Below, piece by piece: positions 18,533 to 26,689 of a stretch of DNA of 64,000 bases. The first letter of the stretch is position 1. The number at the start of each line of letters is the position of its first letter. Both the position numbers and the translations under genes were made by a program. The DNA is from Paraburkholderia aromaticivorans (GTDB lineage: Bacteria; Pseudomonadota; Gammaproteobacteria; Burkholderiales; Burkholderiaceae). Where the stretch lies: NCBI RefSeq assembly GCF_002278075.1, contig NZ_CP022992.1, positions 248,001-312,000 of the forward strand, written 5' to 3'. Below the pieces are notes generated by a model. It was not told the origin of the DNA. It ran no database searches and saw only the letters and a program-made list of their open reading frames with translations.

Positions 18533-18601
18533 TGCTGATCAGCATAGGATACAACAAAAGCTATGCTTTAGCAAAATCGGCTAGTTTAGCTGTTCAGCTA
18601 A
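18533..18601 (-). promoter_or_regulatory. Three palindromic operator candidates for the AbiE-like pair
   Basis: Perfect palindromes upstream of the leftward AbiEi-like gene: TGCTGATCAGCA (18533-18544), TGCTTTAGCA (18564-18573) and TTAGCTGTTCAGCTAA (18586-18601). All share GCT...AGC arms. The region is AT-rich compared with its surroundings, as expected for a promoter. AbiEi proteins are known to autoregulate by binding such repeats. Confidence 0.6.
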
Positions 18602-18698
18602 GGATGATTGATCAGCTACGGAAATGTGTTGAAGTGGCCCCATTTCGTCGAAACACAGGCAAAGGCGGTATCTGTTTTTGCCGTTTCCGGAACAGATC

Positions 18699-19105
18699 CT
18701 ACGCGTCGTCAGCGGCCAAGCGCGCGATGTGCAGGAGCCCTTTGCGCGATGACGACGTTCGCATTGTGCGAAACGTCTTGCGCACCGTTTTTGAGGACCA
18801 TGAGCGGTATCTGCGAGGCGATCTTCTCCCACTCGGCAAGGAGGAGGGCGGGGTTCGGGTGCGTCTTGAAAGCACGCCCAACGCCTGGCTGGAGTTCTGG
18901 CACTCAGTACTTCATGCCGTTCAAGGACGAGGCGGAGGTGGTACGCACCGGCCGACGCGTGTGCCGATGGTCTGCCGGATCTGGTCGATCTGTTGCGAAA
19001 GCTCGATCCGGAGATGTTCAGTCCGCAGGCTGCGCGGCCATCGCCGCGTATGCGGAATCGAATGCGATGCCTTGGTCGGGCTCAGGCGGCGAGTCGGTGC
19101 TCGTA
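18699..19105 (-). pseudogene. Decayed copy of the 24.8-26.5 kb segment
   Basis: Mosaic of remnants. 18709-18891 (leftward) codes KTHPNPALLLAEWEKIASQ and on, nearly identical to the gene at 24804-25073. At 18886-18950, on the opposite strand, comes GWSSGTQYFMPFKDEAEV, which matches the gene at 25187-25480. At about 19079-19105 is the last part of an SRAP gene (YEHRLAA), the same 3' end as at 25565. So the region is the duplicated segment after an internal inversion and deletion of nearly all of the SRAP gene. No intact frame remains. Confidence 0.7.
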
Positions 19106-19143
19106 ATCGAGCGAAACATGCCCGGATGGGCGCTCATTCGGGA

Positions 19144-19172
19144 TTGCTGTCCGATCGCGCTCTCCATACCCT
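19144..19172 (+). promoter_or_regulatory. Shared-type promoter (TTGCTG, 17 nt, TACCCT)
   Basis: -35 TTGCTG at 19144-19149 and -10 TACCCT at 19167-19172 with a 17-nt spacer. The 25 bases before it (CCCGGATGGGCGCTCATTCG, from 19121) recur before the second copy at 26608 and, more loosely, at 36959 and 41866. It lies about 30 bp before the gene at 19203. Confidence 0.55.
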
Positions 19173-19202
19173 GCTTCCTGGTGCTTAACGCGAGAAGCGG
19201 TG

Positions 19203-19577
19203 ATGAACATGGAAGTCCAGAGCGAGGTCCTGATCGAGGCGGGCCCGGAAAATAAACCGGTCCCCAGTTCCGAGGCGAAGCGTTTTGCCGAGGACATCCG
19301 CAAGGCCATCGAAGCCAGCTTGCCTGTCGGCCCCAGGAAAGTCTCGCTGATGCCGTATCGGTACGGCAGCGGCGAACTGCTCGGATTCGACTGGTCTGAC
19401 GGCGAGAACAACGTTTTCGCCGTGACCTTCCATATCGCCGAGGCGCCGTCGCTCCCGAGTGCCGAGCATATTGGAGCGGTGAGCGTAGATGTGGGCGTGA
19501 CCGACATGACGGATGCGCTTCATCTCGCGCGGCTGATCGTCCAGGCGGTCAACGGCAACACCGGCGTCGATCTGTAA
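19203..19577 (+). CDS. Conserved hypothetical protein (copy 1 of a duplicated gene)
   Basis: 124 residues, about 94% identical to the protein at 26690. A small alpha/beta protein: a charged N-terminal helix (SSEAKRFAEDIRKAIEASL), strands (KVSLMPYRYGSGELLGFDWSDGENNVFAVTFHIAE) and a C-terminal helix (TDMTDALHLARLIVQAVNGN). I chose ATG 19203 because the second copy starts at the same codon. Family unknown. It is followed after 35 bp by the partner gene, also duplicated, so the two form an operon behind the shared promoter. Confidence 0.65.
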   Translation: MNMEVQSEVLIEAGPENKPVPSSEAKRFAEDIRKAIEASLPVGPRKVSLMPYRYGSGELLGFDWSDGENNVFAVTFHIAEAPSLPSAEHIGAVSVDVGVTDMTDALHLARLIVQAVNGNTGVDL

Positions 19578-19612
19578 GCGCAGACATGCCCACCGCGCGC
19601 TCCGGAGGGGAC

Positions 19613-20183
19613 ATGCCCCGGCCACTGGAAAATCCCGAACGGAAAGAGGACGAGAGCCTGTTCTCGCTGGCGCTGAACGCAAGGTGCGAGTCCGCGCTGA
19701 TGTGGCTGTACGTGACCTCGGGTGACGTGGGAACGCCGGCGTTCAACCAGCACCGACGCAGGGCGTATGAGCTTGCCCGACGCGCCGGGTATCACTACGC
19801 GGACGAGCCGATTCCGCATCTACTGAGGGACGATGACGATCTCATCCAGGCATGGGAACACGGCATCCATGACCAGCAGGTCGAGCAACGCGAAGCGCAG
19901 GCGGTCGTCGAACGCGAGGGCATCAAGAAGCTGATTGCGGCGAAAGACTGGCCGGCACTCAAACTCCCGTTTCCGGAACAGATTCTCGAAACGCTTCGTG
20001 ACAGGAAGCCCGTTCACGTCGAAGGCCACGGCCTTTATTCCGAAGAGGACTACATCTACTGCGTGAACCCGTACGGCATCGAACTCCTCGTGAGCCATGT
20101 CGCAGGATCTCACTCCCGACGATATCGAGCACTTCCTTGCGGATATGGTGCTCGGTGAGGAATGGGGCCCGGTACCGCATTGA
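19613..20183 (+). pseudogene. Copy 1 of the duplicated partner gene, frameshifted near its 3' end
   Basis: Start ATG 19613 follows GGAGGGG. Protein matches the intact copy at 27095 (MPRPLENPERK, ALNARCE, YADEPIPHLLRDDDDLI, LPFPEQILETL). At about 20105 the frame changes. The continued frame gives SHSRRYRALPCG and stops at 20158, while the other frame gives DLTPDDIEHFLADMVLGEEW and stops at 20183. The latter aligns with NELSVGDLDVLLADIARGQPW of copy 2. So a one-base indel truncates this copy. The N-terminal 165 residues could still be made. Confidence 0.6.
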
Positions 20184-20297
20184 CGCTCGACACCTTGAAT
20201 TCCGCGCTTCGTCCGGCACGATGGGATGACACCGTGGATTCCCCTGGGCTATCCACCGCGAATCACCCGCGAGCTATTTCGCAGGACCGAAGAGAAA

Positions 20298-20591
20298 ATG
20301 ACCGAATCGAAGAATACACCTCGCAAGCCTCGCCACCTGCCTGACCCGAACTTCGTTTCGACGACAGTGGATCAGTGGGGTGGAAGGCTCGTCGAATGCC
20401 GCGACCTATGGGACGGATACAGTCTGGACGATGCGGTCCTCGACAGTACGCCCCTGAAGAAGTGCCAGTGGGCGACGCTCTTTGCGTACATGCACCGGCG
20501 CTTCGGTCCGACGATGCCACCGGCCTCTCAACCTGATCCCGGTAGGAACTGGTTTTTCAACCCGAATGGGATGGTCAACACAAATGGCTGA
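20298..20591 (+). CDS. Hypothetical protein, 97 residues
   Basis: ATG 20298 is preceded by GAAGAGAAA. The frame is also open upstream to 20226 (MTPWIPLGYPPRITRELF and on), so a longer form of 121 residues is possible. Features: KPRHLPDPNFVSTTVDQWGGRLVECRDLWDGYSLDDAVLD, aromatic and acidic, no membrane segment. The stop overlaps the next start by 8 bp. Family not recognised; gene order suggests one operon with the zinc-finger and FlhC-like genes that follow. Confidence 0.55.
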   Translation: MTESKNTPRKPRHLPDPNFVSTTVDQWGGRLVECRDLWDGYSLDDAVLDSTPLKKCQWATLFAYMHRRFGPTMPPASQPDPGRNWFFNPNGMVNTNG

Positions 20592-21231
20592 CATGGACAC
20601 GAAAGCGATCGCGCAAGCCCCCAAGGATCTCGACTGGACGAGCGTGCCGGTGCGAAAGCGGGAAGCAATCGAGAAGGCGATCGCGGCGCTCGAGCACGGC
20701 GATCTGAATGCGCCGCCGATTCCGATGCTGCTGTTCTGCCCGGCATGTGGTCTGCAACACGTCGACGCGCCCGAGCCGGCGCGCGATGGCGTGAAGGCGT
20801 GGGATAACCCGCCGCATCGTTCGCACAAGTGCCATGCGTGTGCGACGGTATGGCGGCCGGCGGACGTGCCGACGGTCGGCGTGGCCAGCATCCAGACGTC
20901 CGGACAGGCGGATAACTGGGATCGTTCCGCTCACACCGTCGCGGCCGGCGCGGTACGAACGGTAACCATCGACGAGGTCGAAAAGAGCCTGCTGCGCAAG
21001 CTGCTCAGCTTTGCGCGGGAGATCGACATCAAGTGGCATCGCGACCGCAACGAAATCTGTCGCATCAAGCTGGACGTGCGCGATGGCGATTCGATGGCCC
21101 CACGCCTGATCGAGCATCGTGTCGATCTCATTCGGGAATTCGTGTCGACGGCCCGGAACGCATTTTCCCCCGGTGGCGGGGCGGGCGGCGAGCTCGTGAC
21201 GCCGAATCAAACGACCGAGGCGGCGCGGTGA
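20584..21231 (+). CDS. Zinc-finger protein of the type found in phages and plasmids
   Basis: 215 residues. A putative zinc site is clear: LFCPACGLQHVDAPEP followed 25 residues later by HRSHKCHACATVWRPADVPTVG. This is a CxxC plus HxCxxC arrangement common in phage-borne proteins of Proteobacteria. The C-terminal half is helical and charged (SLLRKLLSFAREIDIKWHRDRNEICRI). Molecular role unknown; nucleic acid binding is plausible. The last bases overlap the GTG start of the FlhC-like gene (GTGA), so the two are co-translated. Confidence 0.65.
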   Translation: MADMDTKAIAQAPKDLDWTSVPVRKREAIEKAIAALEHGDLNAPPIPMLLFCPACGLQHVDAPEPARDGVKAWDNPPHRSHKCHACATVWRPADVPTVGVASIQTSGQADNWDRSAHTVAAGAVRTVTIDEVEKSLLRKLLSFAREIDIKWHRDRNEICRIKLDVRDGDSMAPRLIEHRVDLIREFVSTARNAFSPGGGAGGELVTPNQTTEAAR

Positions 21232-21791
21232 GTCAGGTAACGCGTAGACCGATCACCGGCGCGGCCCGAAAGAGCGTGCTCGGCGAGGTTAGGGAGGTCA
21301 CCCTGGCGATCGAACTGATCGAGCTCGGTGCGCGGTTGCAACTGCTGGAGTCCGAGACCAGCCTGTCGCGCGAGCGTCTGACAAAGCTCTACAAGGAGAT
21401 CAAGGGCGAGTCGCCACCGAAAGGCATGCTGCCGTTCTCGACCGACTGGTTCATGACGTGGCAGCCGAACATCCATTCCTCGCTGTTCTACAACATCTAC
21501 CTCTTCATGCTGCGGGAGGCTCGCTGCGATTCGATCCAGGCGATGGTGAAGGGTTACCGGCTCTACCTGGAAAACGTCGAGCGGGACAACGACGAAGCGG
21601 TGCTGACTCTCACGCGCGCCTGGACGCTGGTGCGCTTCTTCGATTCGGGTTTGGTCACGATGGCGCCGTGCACGCGCTGCGGCGGGAAATTTGTCATGCA
21701 CGCACACGATCCGCATCACGGCTACGTGTGCGGCCTTTGCGCGCCGCCGTCGCGGGCCGGCAAAACCCGCAAGGCAGCGGTGACGGCCTGA
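21228..21791 (+). CDS. flhC: FlhC-family transcriptional activator
   Basis: 187 residues from GTG 21228, overlapping the previous stop. Length and features match FlhC: an N-terminal helical region (REVTLAIELIELGARLQLLESETSLSRERLTKLYKEIKG) that contacts DNA, and a C-terminal zinc site with C148, C151, C168 and C171 (APCTRCGGKFV, GYVCGLCAPP). Chromosomal FlhC works with FlhD as FlhD4C2 on flagellar promoters. No flhD-like gene is present here, so this copy either uses the host FlhD or acts on element promoters. Orphan flhC genes on mobile DNA of Burkholderiales are a recognised pattern, from memory rather than a search. Confidence 0.85.
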   Translation: MSQVTRRPITGAARKSVLGEVREVTLAIELIELGARLQLLESETSLSRERLTKLYKEIKGESPPKGMLPFSTDWFMTWQPNIHSSLFYNIYLFMLREARCDSIQAMVKGYRLYLENVERDNDEAVLTLTRAWTLVRFFDSGLVTMAPCTRCGGKFVMHAHDPHHGYVCGLCAPPSRAGKTRKAAVTA

Positions 21792-21841
21792 GGGCGACCA
21801 ACCGGACTGATTCCAGACAAGAACCCTTCACAACCAAACCC

Positions 21842-23263
21842 ATGCGCTATCAAACCCAATCCGCGAATTCTCAAGGCCTGCTCCTGTTCGAAGACGAAGA
21901 AACCGCCGCGCGGCGAGCCGCGATCGACGAGCTGCACGTCCGGACCGCGATCTACACCGCCAGCCCCGTCGTCGATGACCTGCTCAACCGCCTCGGCTGG
22001 CCGGACGGGAACGGCCGTCTCGTGGATCCGAGTTGCGGCGACGGCATGTTCCTCGCGCGTGCGCTCGACGCGCTGCTCGCCGCCAGGCCGGCAGGGTTCG
22101 ATCCGAGAGGCCAGATCGAGGGGTGGGAGATTCACCCGGCGGCGTGCGTCGATGCGCGATCGCGCGTTGCGGTCGTTCTTGCCTCGCACGGCTGGTCACC
22201 AGCCCGCGCGGCGATGCTGGCCAACGACATGGTCCACAACCGGGATTTCCTGACGGACGGGCCGACGACGCCCCAGTGGGACATCGTGGCCGGCAACCCG
22301 CCGTATCTGCGCGCCGCCAACGTGCCCGATCTGCTCCGGAACGAATACAGCCGCCACGTGCCGGACTACGCGCGGGCCGACATGCTGCACAGCTTCCTCG
22401 AGCGTTGCAGCCGCACGGTGCGCCCGGCGGGCCGTATCGGGCTAGTGACGGCGGACAGGTGGATGGTCAACGCAGGAGCGAGCCGTCTGCGCGAGCGGCT
22501 CGGCCAGCGCCTGTCGCTCGCCCACGTGGAACGTCTGAGTGCCGAGACGGCGTTCTACCGGCCAAAACAGCGCCGCGCCGGCTCGCCGCCGCGCGTGCAT
22601 CCGGTGGCCGTGGTGCTCGTATCCGACGACGGCGCCGGGCAGAACCTGAGCGGCAAGCCGATCCATCCGGGTGTGGATGAGTCCCGCTACGAGGACATGC
22701 AGCTGCTCGGTGACTTCGCGGACGTGCGCATCGCGCCGTGGCTCGGTACTGAAGGGGTGTTCGTGGTCGACGCTGCGACGGCTCGCAGCCTGCCACCCGA
22801 GTGCCTGGTGCCGGCCGTCGATACGGACGATATCCAGAACGGAAAGCTCGGCACGCCGACACGCTGGGCGATCCGCACGTACCCCGGCGAGGAACCCGCG
22901 CCGGAAGTTATGGCGCATCTGGCGAGCCGGATGCACCTGATGGCCAAACGCGGCCGGCAGGGCAAGGTATGGATGCCGCCGGAGTCCTTTCACACGTTCG
23001 ATCTGTCGCGCGAGTCGCTGATCGTGCCGCGGATCGCGAAGACGCCCAAGGCCGTGCGCGTGCCGCCGGGCATCCTGCCGATCAATCACAATCTGAGCAT
23101 CGTCGCCGGCGGCGCGGCCACGCTCGATGAGGTCGAGCAGGCGCTGGCGTCCCCAATCGCGGCAGAGTGGGCGCGGGACTACGCGCAGCGCCTTGAAGGC
23201 GGTTACCTGTCTCTTACGACGACGCTCCTGCGGCGCATGCCGATGGCGAATGTCCCGGCCTGA
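21842..23263 (+). CDS. Orphan N6-adenine DNA methyltransferase
   Basis: 473 residues from ATG 21842. SAM-binding motif I is VDPSCGDGMFL (61-71) and the catalytic motif IV is GNPPY (151-155), the NPPY form of N6-adenine methylases. GRIGLVTADRWM lies in the usual later fold position. The C-terminal 250 residues (YRPKQRRAGSPP, DTDDIQNGKLGTPTRW, TLLRRMPM) resemble the target-recognition half of Eco57I/TaqI-like enzymes. No restriction endonuclease or specificity gene is nearby, so it looks like a solitary methylase that protects the element or alters gene expression. It starts 50 bp after flhC. Confidence 0.85.
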   Translation: MRYQTQSANSQGLLLFEDEETAARRAAIDELHVRTAIYTASPVVDDLLNRLGWPDGNGRLVDPSCGDGMFLARALDALLAARPAGFDPRGQIEGWEIHPAACVDARSRVAVVLASHGWSPARAAMLANDMVHNRDFLTDGPTTPQWDIVAGNPPYLRAANVPDLLRNEYSRHVPDYARADMLHSFLERCSRTVRPAGRIGLVTADRWMVNAGASRLRERLGQRLSLAHVERLSAETAFYRPKQRRAGSPPRVHPVAVVLVSDDGAGQNLSGKPIHPGVDESRYEDMQLLGDFADVRIAPWLGTEGVFVVDAATARSLPPECLVPAVDTDDIQNGKLGTPTRWAIRTYPGEEPAPEVMAHLASRMHLMAKRGRQGKVWMPPESFHTFDLSRESLIVPRIAKTPKAVRVPPGILPINHNLSIVAGGAATLDEVEQALASPIAAEWARDYAQRLEGGYLSLTTTLLRRMPMANVPA

Positions 23264-23379
23264 CCGCGCATGGACGCGAGAGAAATTTGGTCAGGATTGT
23301 TGAGAAGGCCCCCAGTTGGTCTGCTGGCATGGATGTACCGTTTCAACGACGAGCAGTGCCAGTGAAGCAAGGAAAACGA

Positions 23380-23610
23380 ATGCGCCCATCATCGAGTTGT
23401 GAGTATGGCACTCGAGAGTGGATATTCGCGACGTGTCGCGAAAGCGGATGCCCGATCGTGAAAGTTCAGAGCGACGATACTCGTGGCAAATGGTTGGAGA
23501 AATGTTTCCCACAGCTGAGCGATGCAGAAATCGTGCAGCACGCGCTCGCCGGCACCTGCGGTTTCTGTCAAGGAAATGCAGAGACCGATGTCGCCAGCGT
23601 CAACGGATAG
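23380..23610 (+). CDS. Small cysteine-containing hypothetical protein
   Basis: 76 residues from ATG 23380, chosen for AAGGAAAA just upstream; the frame is open to 23287 but without a ribosome site. Six cysteines, including CEYGTREW, CRESGCP, KCFPQL and GTCGFC, suggest metal binding. Charged and soluble. Family unknown. Confidence 0.5.
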   Translation: MRPSSSCEYGTREWIFATCRESGCPIVKVQSDDTRGKWLEKCFPQLSDAEIVQHALAGTCGFCQGNAETDVASVNG

Positions 23611-23630
23611 ACGAAGTGATAACGTAAACC

Positions 23631-23774
23631 ATGGTCACCACTTGGCTGATTCAGCATGGAATGCTGGCGACGATGGCCTCCGAGCTTGCGGCATGCGGCG
23701 CTGCGGCGCTTATCCCCATAGCGATTTTGGTTTTCGCGGTCATGCCGCTCTCTATGCTAACTAGAGGCTGGTAG
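23631..23774 (+). CDS. Small membrane protein, 47 residues
   Basis: ATG 23631 to TAG 23774. One hydrophobic helix (AALIPIAILVFAVMPLSML) near the C-terminus after a neutral N-terminus. No strong ribosome site. It ends 7 bp before the ligase gene, and its 3' end supplies the AGGGAAAA used by that gene, so it may serve partly for coupling. Moderate evidence only. Confidence 0.35.
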   Translation: MVTTWLIQHGMLATMASELAACGAAALIPIAILVFAVMPLSMLTRGW

Positions 23775-23781
23775 GGAAAAT

Positions 23782-24426
23782 ATGCCGCTGCCCGTCATTG
23801 AAGCATCCGACCTGATGCTTGCAACGGTCCGCAAGCAGCCATTCTCCGATGAGGAATGGCTTTTCGAACTGAAATATGACGGTTTTCGTTGCCTTGTGCG
23901 CAAGTCGAGCCGCACCGTCGATCTTGTGAGTAGGGCGGGTAATCCGCTGAACGTCTCGTTTCCCGAGATCGTGGAGGCAGTGGCGGCGGTTCGCGGCGAG
24001 TTCGTTATTGATGCGGAGCTTACCGTCGATGAAGAATCAGGGCGCTCGTCGTTCGACCGCTTGCAGAGGCGAGCGGTCACGAAGCGTGCGATAAGCGTTC
24101 GTGCGGCGATGCGCGAGAATCCGGCGCGGCTCTATGTATTCGACGTGCTGGCGTTGGGCAGCAACGATCTTCGCAAGTTGCCACTGTCCGAACGCATTCG
24201 CCATTTGCGTGATGCTTTTGAGAGCACCCAGACGATGCTCCACGCGAGTGGCATTGTAGGTGCAGGCGAGTGGGTTTTCGATCAAGTGCGCATGCGGGAC
24301 CTGGAAGGGATGGTTGCAAAGAGGCTGGCGTCGCCGTACACACGTGGGCGGACTCGCGATTGGCTCAAGGTGAAGAATCCGGGCTACAGCCGCCGTGCCG
24401 CATTAGGGTTCGGCAAGGAAGCTTGA
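23782..24426 (+). CDS. ATP-dependent DNA ligase, adenylation domain only
   Basis: 214 residues. Contains the nucleotidyltransferase motifs in order: WLFELKYDGFR with the adenylated lysine K31 (motif I), DLVSRAGNPLN (Ia/III region), EFVIDAELTVDE (III), ARLYVFDVLAL (IIIa), DLEGMVAKR (IV) and WLKVKNPGY (V). This is closest to the ligase domain of LigD-type enzymes. The usual C-terminal OB-fold domain (about 100 residues) is absent, so activity on nicks would be limited or need a partner. Good ribosome site (AGGGAAAA). No Ku or polymerase domain gene lies nearby. Confidence 0.85.
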   Translation: MPLPVIEASDLMLATVRKQPFSDEEWLFELKYDGFRCLVRKSSRTVDLVSRAGNPLNVSFPEIVEAVAAVRGEFVIDAELTVDEESGRSSFDRLQRRAVTKRAISVRAAMRENPARLYVFDVLALGSNDLRKLPLSERIRHLRDAFESTQTMLHASGIVGAGEWVFDQVRMRDLEGMVAKRLASPYTRGRTRDWLKVKNPGYSRRAALGFGKEA

Positions 24427-24437
24427 CGGAAGAACGA

Positions 24438-24691
24438 GTGAAGAAGATTGAATTGCCCCAGACGGTTTCTGTTGCAGCTCTGGTGATCGTCGATGCCATT
24501 TCGGTGACCGGAGGGGCGTACGTCGGATTCGGCAAGGGTTACGAGCGCGGCAGCTTCGACGGCCACCAAGAGGCGACCCGTAACACTCCTCGGGGCTATC
24601 GGCGATGATGACGAGCGGGTTTTCGATTCGATCGACGGATGGCGTCGAAAAACACTACGTCCTCAAACCGGTCGAAGTTCAGCTTCACTGA
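24438..24691 (+). pseudogene. Frameshifted small membrane-anchored protein, paralogue of 52270-52524
   Basis: GTG 24438 gives MKKIELPQTVSVAALVIVDAISVTGGAYVGFGKGYERGSFDGHQEATRN and stops at 24608. In another frame at 24604-24691 comes MMTSGFSIRSTDGVEKHYVLKPVEVQLH. The intact paralogue at 52270 reads continuously through both parts (FYKGYQRGSDDGKLEAARN ... MTSGINVRQLDGTDKRYILTPVE). So a frameshift near 24595 splits this copy. Function unknown; it has one N-terminal membrane helix. Confidence 0.6.
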
Positions 24692-24803
24692 CCACGAAAA
24701 AGCGAGTTGCCAGGAATGAGCGGGGATCTTACGTCAATTCCCGGATGGATCTGGCACAACCACCGGGCGGACGGACGCCTGAGCACGCGGCCCGACCGGT
24801 GGG

Positions 24804-25073
24804 TCACGCGCCGCTCGGTCGACCGTCGTCAGCCGCCATGCGGGCTATGTGCAGAAGCCCCTGCGCTATGACGACGTTCGCGTTGTGCGAAACGTCTCGC
24901 GAACCGTTTTTTAGGACCATGAGCGGCATCTGCGAGGCGATCTTCTCCCACTCGGAAAGGAGAAGGGCGGGGTTCGGGTGCGTCTTGAACAGCACGCCCA
25001 ACGCCGCGGTGAATACCGACGCCGGGTCGGCGCCGTCGGCTTGAGGCAAGTCAGTCTGAGGTAGGTCCGTCAC
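24804..25073 (-). CDS. Hypothetical protein (intact copy of a duplicated gene)
   Basis: About 89 residues from GTG 25073; a longer frame to 25106 lacks an ATG or GTG. The conserved block KTHPNPALLLSEWEKIASQMPLMVLKNGSRDVSHNANVVIAQGLLHIARMAAD is repeated in the decayed copy at 18709, and strong conservation between the two shows this frame is or was real. A helical soluble protein. Oriented leftward, away from the neighbouring rightward genes. Confidence 0.5.
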   Translation of the reverse strand: MTDLPQTDLPQADGADPASVFTAALGVLFKTHPNPALLLSEWEKIASQMPLMVLKNGSRDVSHNANVVIAQGLLHIARMAADDGRPSGA

Positions 25074-25186
25074 GATGCTATCCGATAAGTGCGCTGAAGA
25101 TGCCAACCGGTCAGGCTCGAAGTTCCCGAAGCGGGTAGCCGGCCTGCTGCGGTCGTGAGAGGCTCGCGCGCCCGGCCGCGGCGCGT

Positions 25187-25480
25187 TCAGTGCGGCTTGT
25201 CGAACGAGAGTGGCGGCGTGCCCGGTGTCCAGCGAGGCAGCTCTGTGAAGCCAAGTCCCAACAGGAACTCGCGAACTTCCGTCTCGTCCTTGAAGGGCAT
25301 GAAATACTGAGTGCCGGAACTCCAGCCTGGCTGGAGGGTTTCAACGACAGGATACCGTCCATCCGTCGACATGCGCCCCATGCGAAAGACTGCGCCCGGC
25401 GCCGCGCGTTTGCCGATCTCATCGTTCATTGCGATCAGCCAGCCGTCCACCACTTCCCGAACTATTACCGTCATCATCAT
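25187..25480 (-). CDS. Hypothetical protein, about 97 residues
   Basis: Leftward, starting at one of three consecutive ATG codons (25480, 25477, 25474) after GACGGG. Protein: MTVIVREVVDGWLIAMNDE, FRMGRMSTDGRYPVVETLQPGWSSGTQYFMPFKDETEVREFLLGLGF. The second half is repeated, on the other strand, in the decayed segment at 18886. Family not recognised. It lies between the SRAP gene and the 24804 gene, same strand, so the three may be transcribed together. Confidence 0.5.
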   Translation of the reverse strand: MMMTVIVREVVDGWLIAMNDEIGKRAAPGAVFRMGRMSTDGRYPVVETLQPGWSSGTQYFMPFKDETEVREFLLGLGFTELPRWTPGTPPLSFDKPH

Positions 25481-25564
25481 CCCGTCGAAAAGGGTTCGGC
25501 GCACGCGCCCATGAGCGGATTCTACCCGCGCCGTGTAGGCGGAATCGAATGCTGGCCCCCGGGT

Positions 25565-26524
25565 TCAGGCGGCGAGTCGGTGCTCATAATAGGGTCGGTC
25601 GCGGTCTTCAAGAATTGCGTACTGCGCCGCGAGGTTCGCCGGATCCGGGTTGAGCCAGGCGTCGACGTTCTCGGGCTTGATCGGGATGATGCACCGGTTG
25701 TGGCCGGCGGCCGCCACCTCGGGTGGGGGCTCGTCGGTGATGGCGGCGAAGGAGAGTAGGTCAGGATCCTTGCCGTTCGACCAGTGCGACCACAGGCAGG
25801 CAACAAGCATCCGATGCTGCGGATTCGGTGCGAACTCCAGCACCACGTTTTCTTCCTCTTCGCCCTCGGCGAGTTCCCGGTGCTCCAGATTGTGACGCTT
25901 CACGTTCTCGAAGAACTTGTCCACGATGAGGATGCCGTGCGTGTGGCCAAAGAGCGGCTTCCAGAAGCCCTCGAGGTTGTCGAGCCGCGAGTTATAAGTC
26001 CCGGGGAAGCGTACATCGTAATTGGCCGGCTTGCCCGCAATGCGGCAGAGATACCGCATCGGCTTGACGACGCGCCGTCCGTTCTCCATCACCATCACCG
26101 GCGCGTAGTGGCTGGGGAAGATACGCGAATCGCGGTCTTTCGGCGTGGTGCGGCGAAGATCCTCTAGCTGGCGTAGTGACCAGTCGATCTTGTTGGTCGC
26201 GATGCGCTTGTCTTCGGTGGCGGCCTTGGTCACCTTGGTTTGCAGCACGCGCTCTGCCTTGGCCAGTCGCTCGCGCTGCTTGAAGATGGCCTGCTCGAGC
26301 TTCGTCACCTGCTGCGCACGAAATTCGTCGATGAAAGTCTTCGCCTGGCGCTCCTTGTCCGTCGCCGGATGGGCGAACGCGTCCTCGACGCCTTTCGGCA
26401 CCAGCACCTTGCTGCCCTGGACGCGCTCAAAGAAGAGGTGAGTGAACTCGTCGATGTCCAGGTCCGCGCCGAATTCCCTCACGTACTTCCGGTAATCCGC
26501 CTCAATCTGAGCCGAATAGCACAC
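25565..26524 (-). CDS. SOS response-associated peptidase (SRAP/YedK/HMCES family)
   Basis: 319 residues. The catalytic cysteine is residue 2 (MCYSAQ), which forms a thiazolidine crosslink with abasic sites in single-stranded DNA after methionine removal. Other active-site residues: N178 and R180 in GTYNSRLDNL, E206 in VDKFFE and H275 in AAGHNRCIIPI. An insert (residues about 55-120, charged and helical, with QQVTKLEQAIFKQRERLAKAERV) makes it longer than YedK (222). It protects abasic sites on ssDNA, in line with the ligase, UmuDC and UDG-like genes on the same element. The 3' end of a second copy survives at 19079-19105. Confidence 0.9.
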   Translation of the reverse strand: MCYSAQIEADYRKYVREFGADLDIDEFTHLFFERVQGSKVLVPKGVEDAFAHPATDKERQAKTFIDEFRAQQVTKLEQAIFKQRERLAKAERVLQTKVTKAATEDKRIATNKIDWSLRQLEDLRRTTPKDRDSRIFPSHYAPVMVMENGRRVVKPMRYLCRIAGKPANYDVRFPGTYNSRLDNLEGFWKPLFGHTHGILIVDKFFENVKRHNLEHRELAEGEEEENVVLEFAPNPQHRMLVACLWSHWSNGKDPDLLSFAAITDEPPPEVAAAGHNRCIIPIKPENVDAWLNPDPANLAAQYAILEDRDRPYYEHRLAA

Positions 26525-26630
26525 GGCAACCTCCGGTCTGTTGGGTTCACACGATGATAACGGACGCGACGGGGACGAGAGCGAGCTTGCAAATCGAGCG
26601 AAACGTGCCCGGATGGACGCTCATTCGGGA

Positions 26631-26659
26631 TTGTTGCCCGGTCGAGCTCTCCCTACCCT
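26631..26659 (+). promoter_or_regulatory. Shared-type promoter (TTGTTG, 17 nt, TACCCT)
   Basis: -35 TTGTTG 26631-26636, -10 TACCCT 26654-26659, 17-nt spacer. Preceded by CCCGGATGGACGCTCATTCG, as in the first copy at 19121. About 30 bp upstream of the duplicated gene pair. Confidence 0.55.
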
Positions 26660-26689
26660 GCATCCTGGCGCATAACGCGAGAAGCGGGG

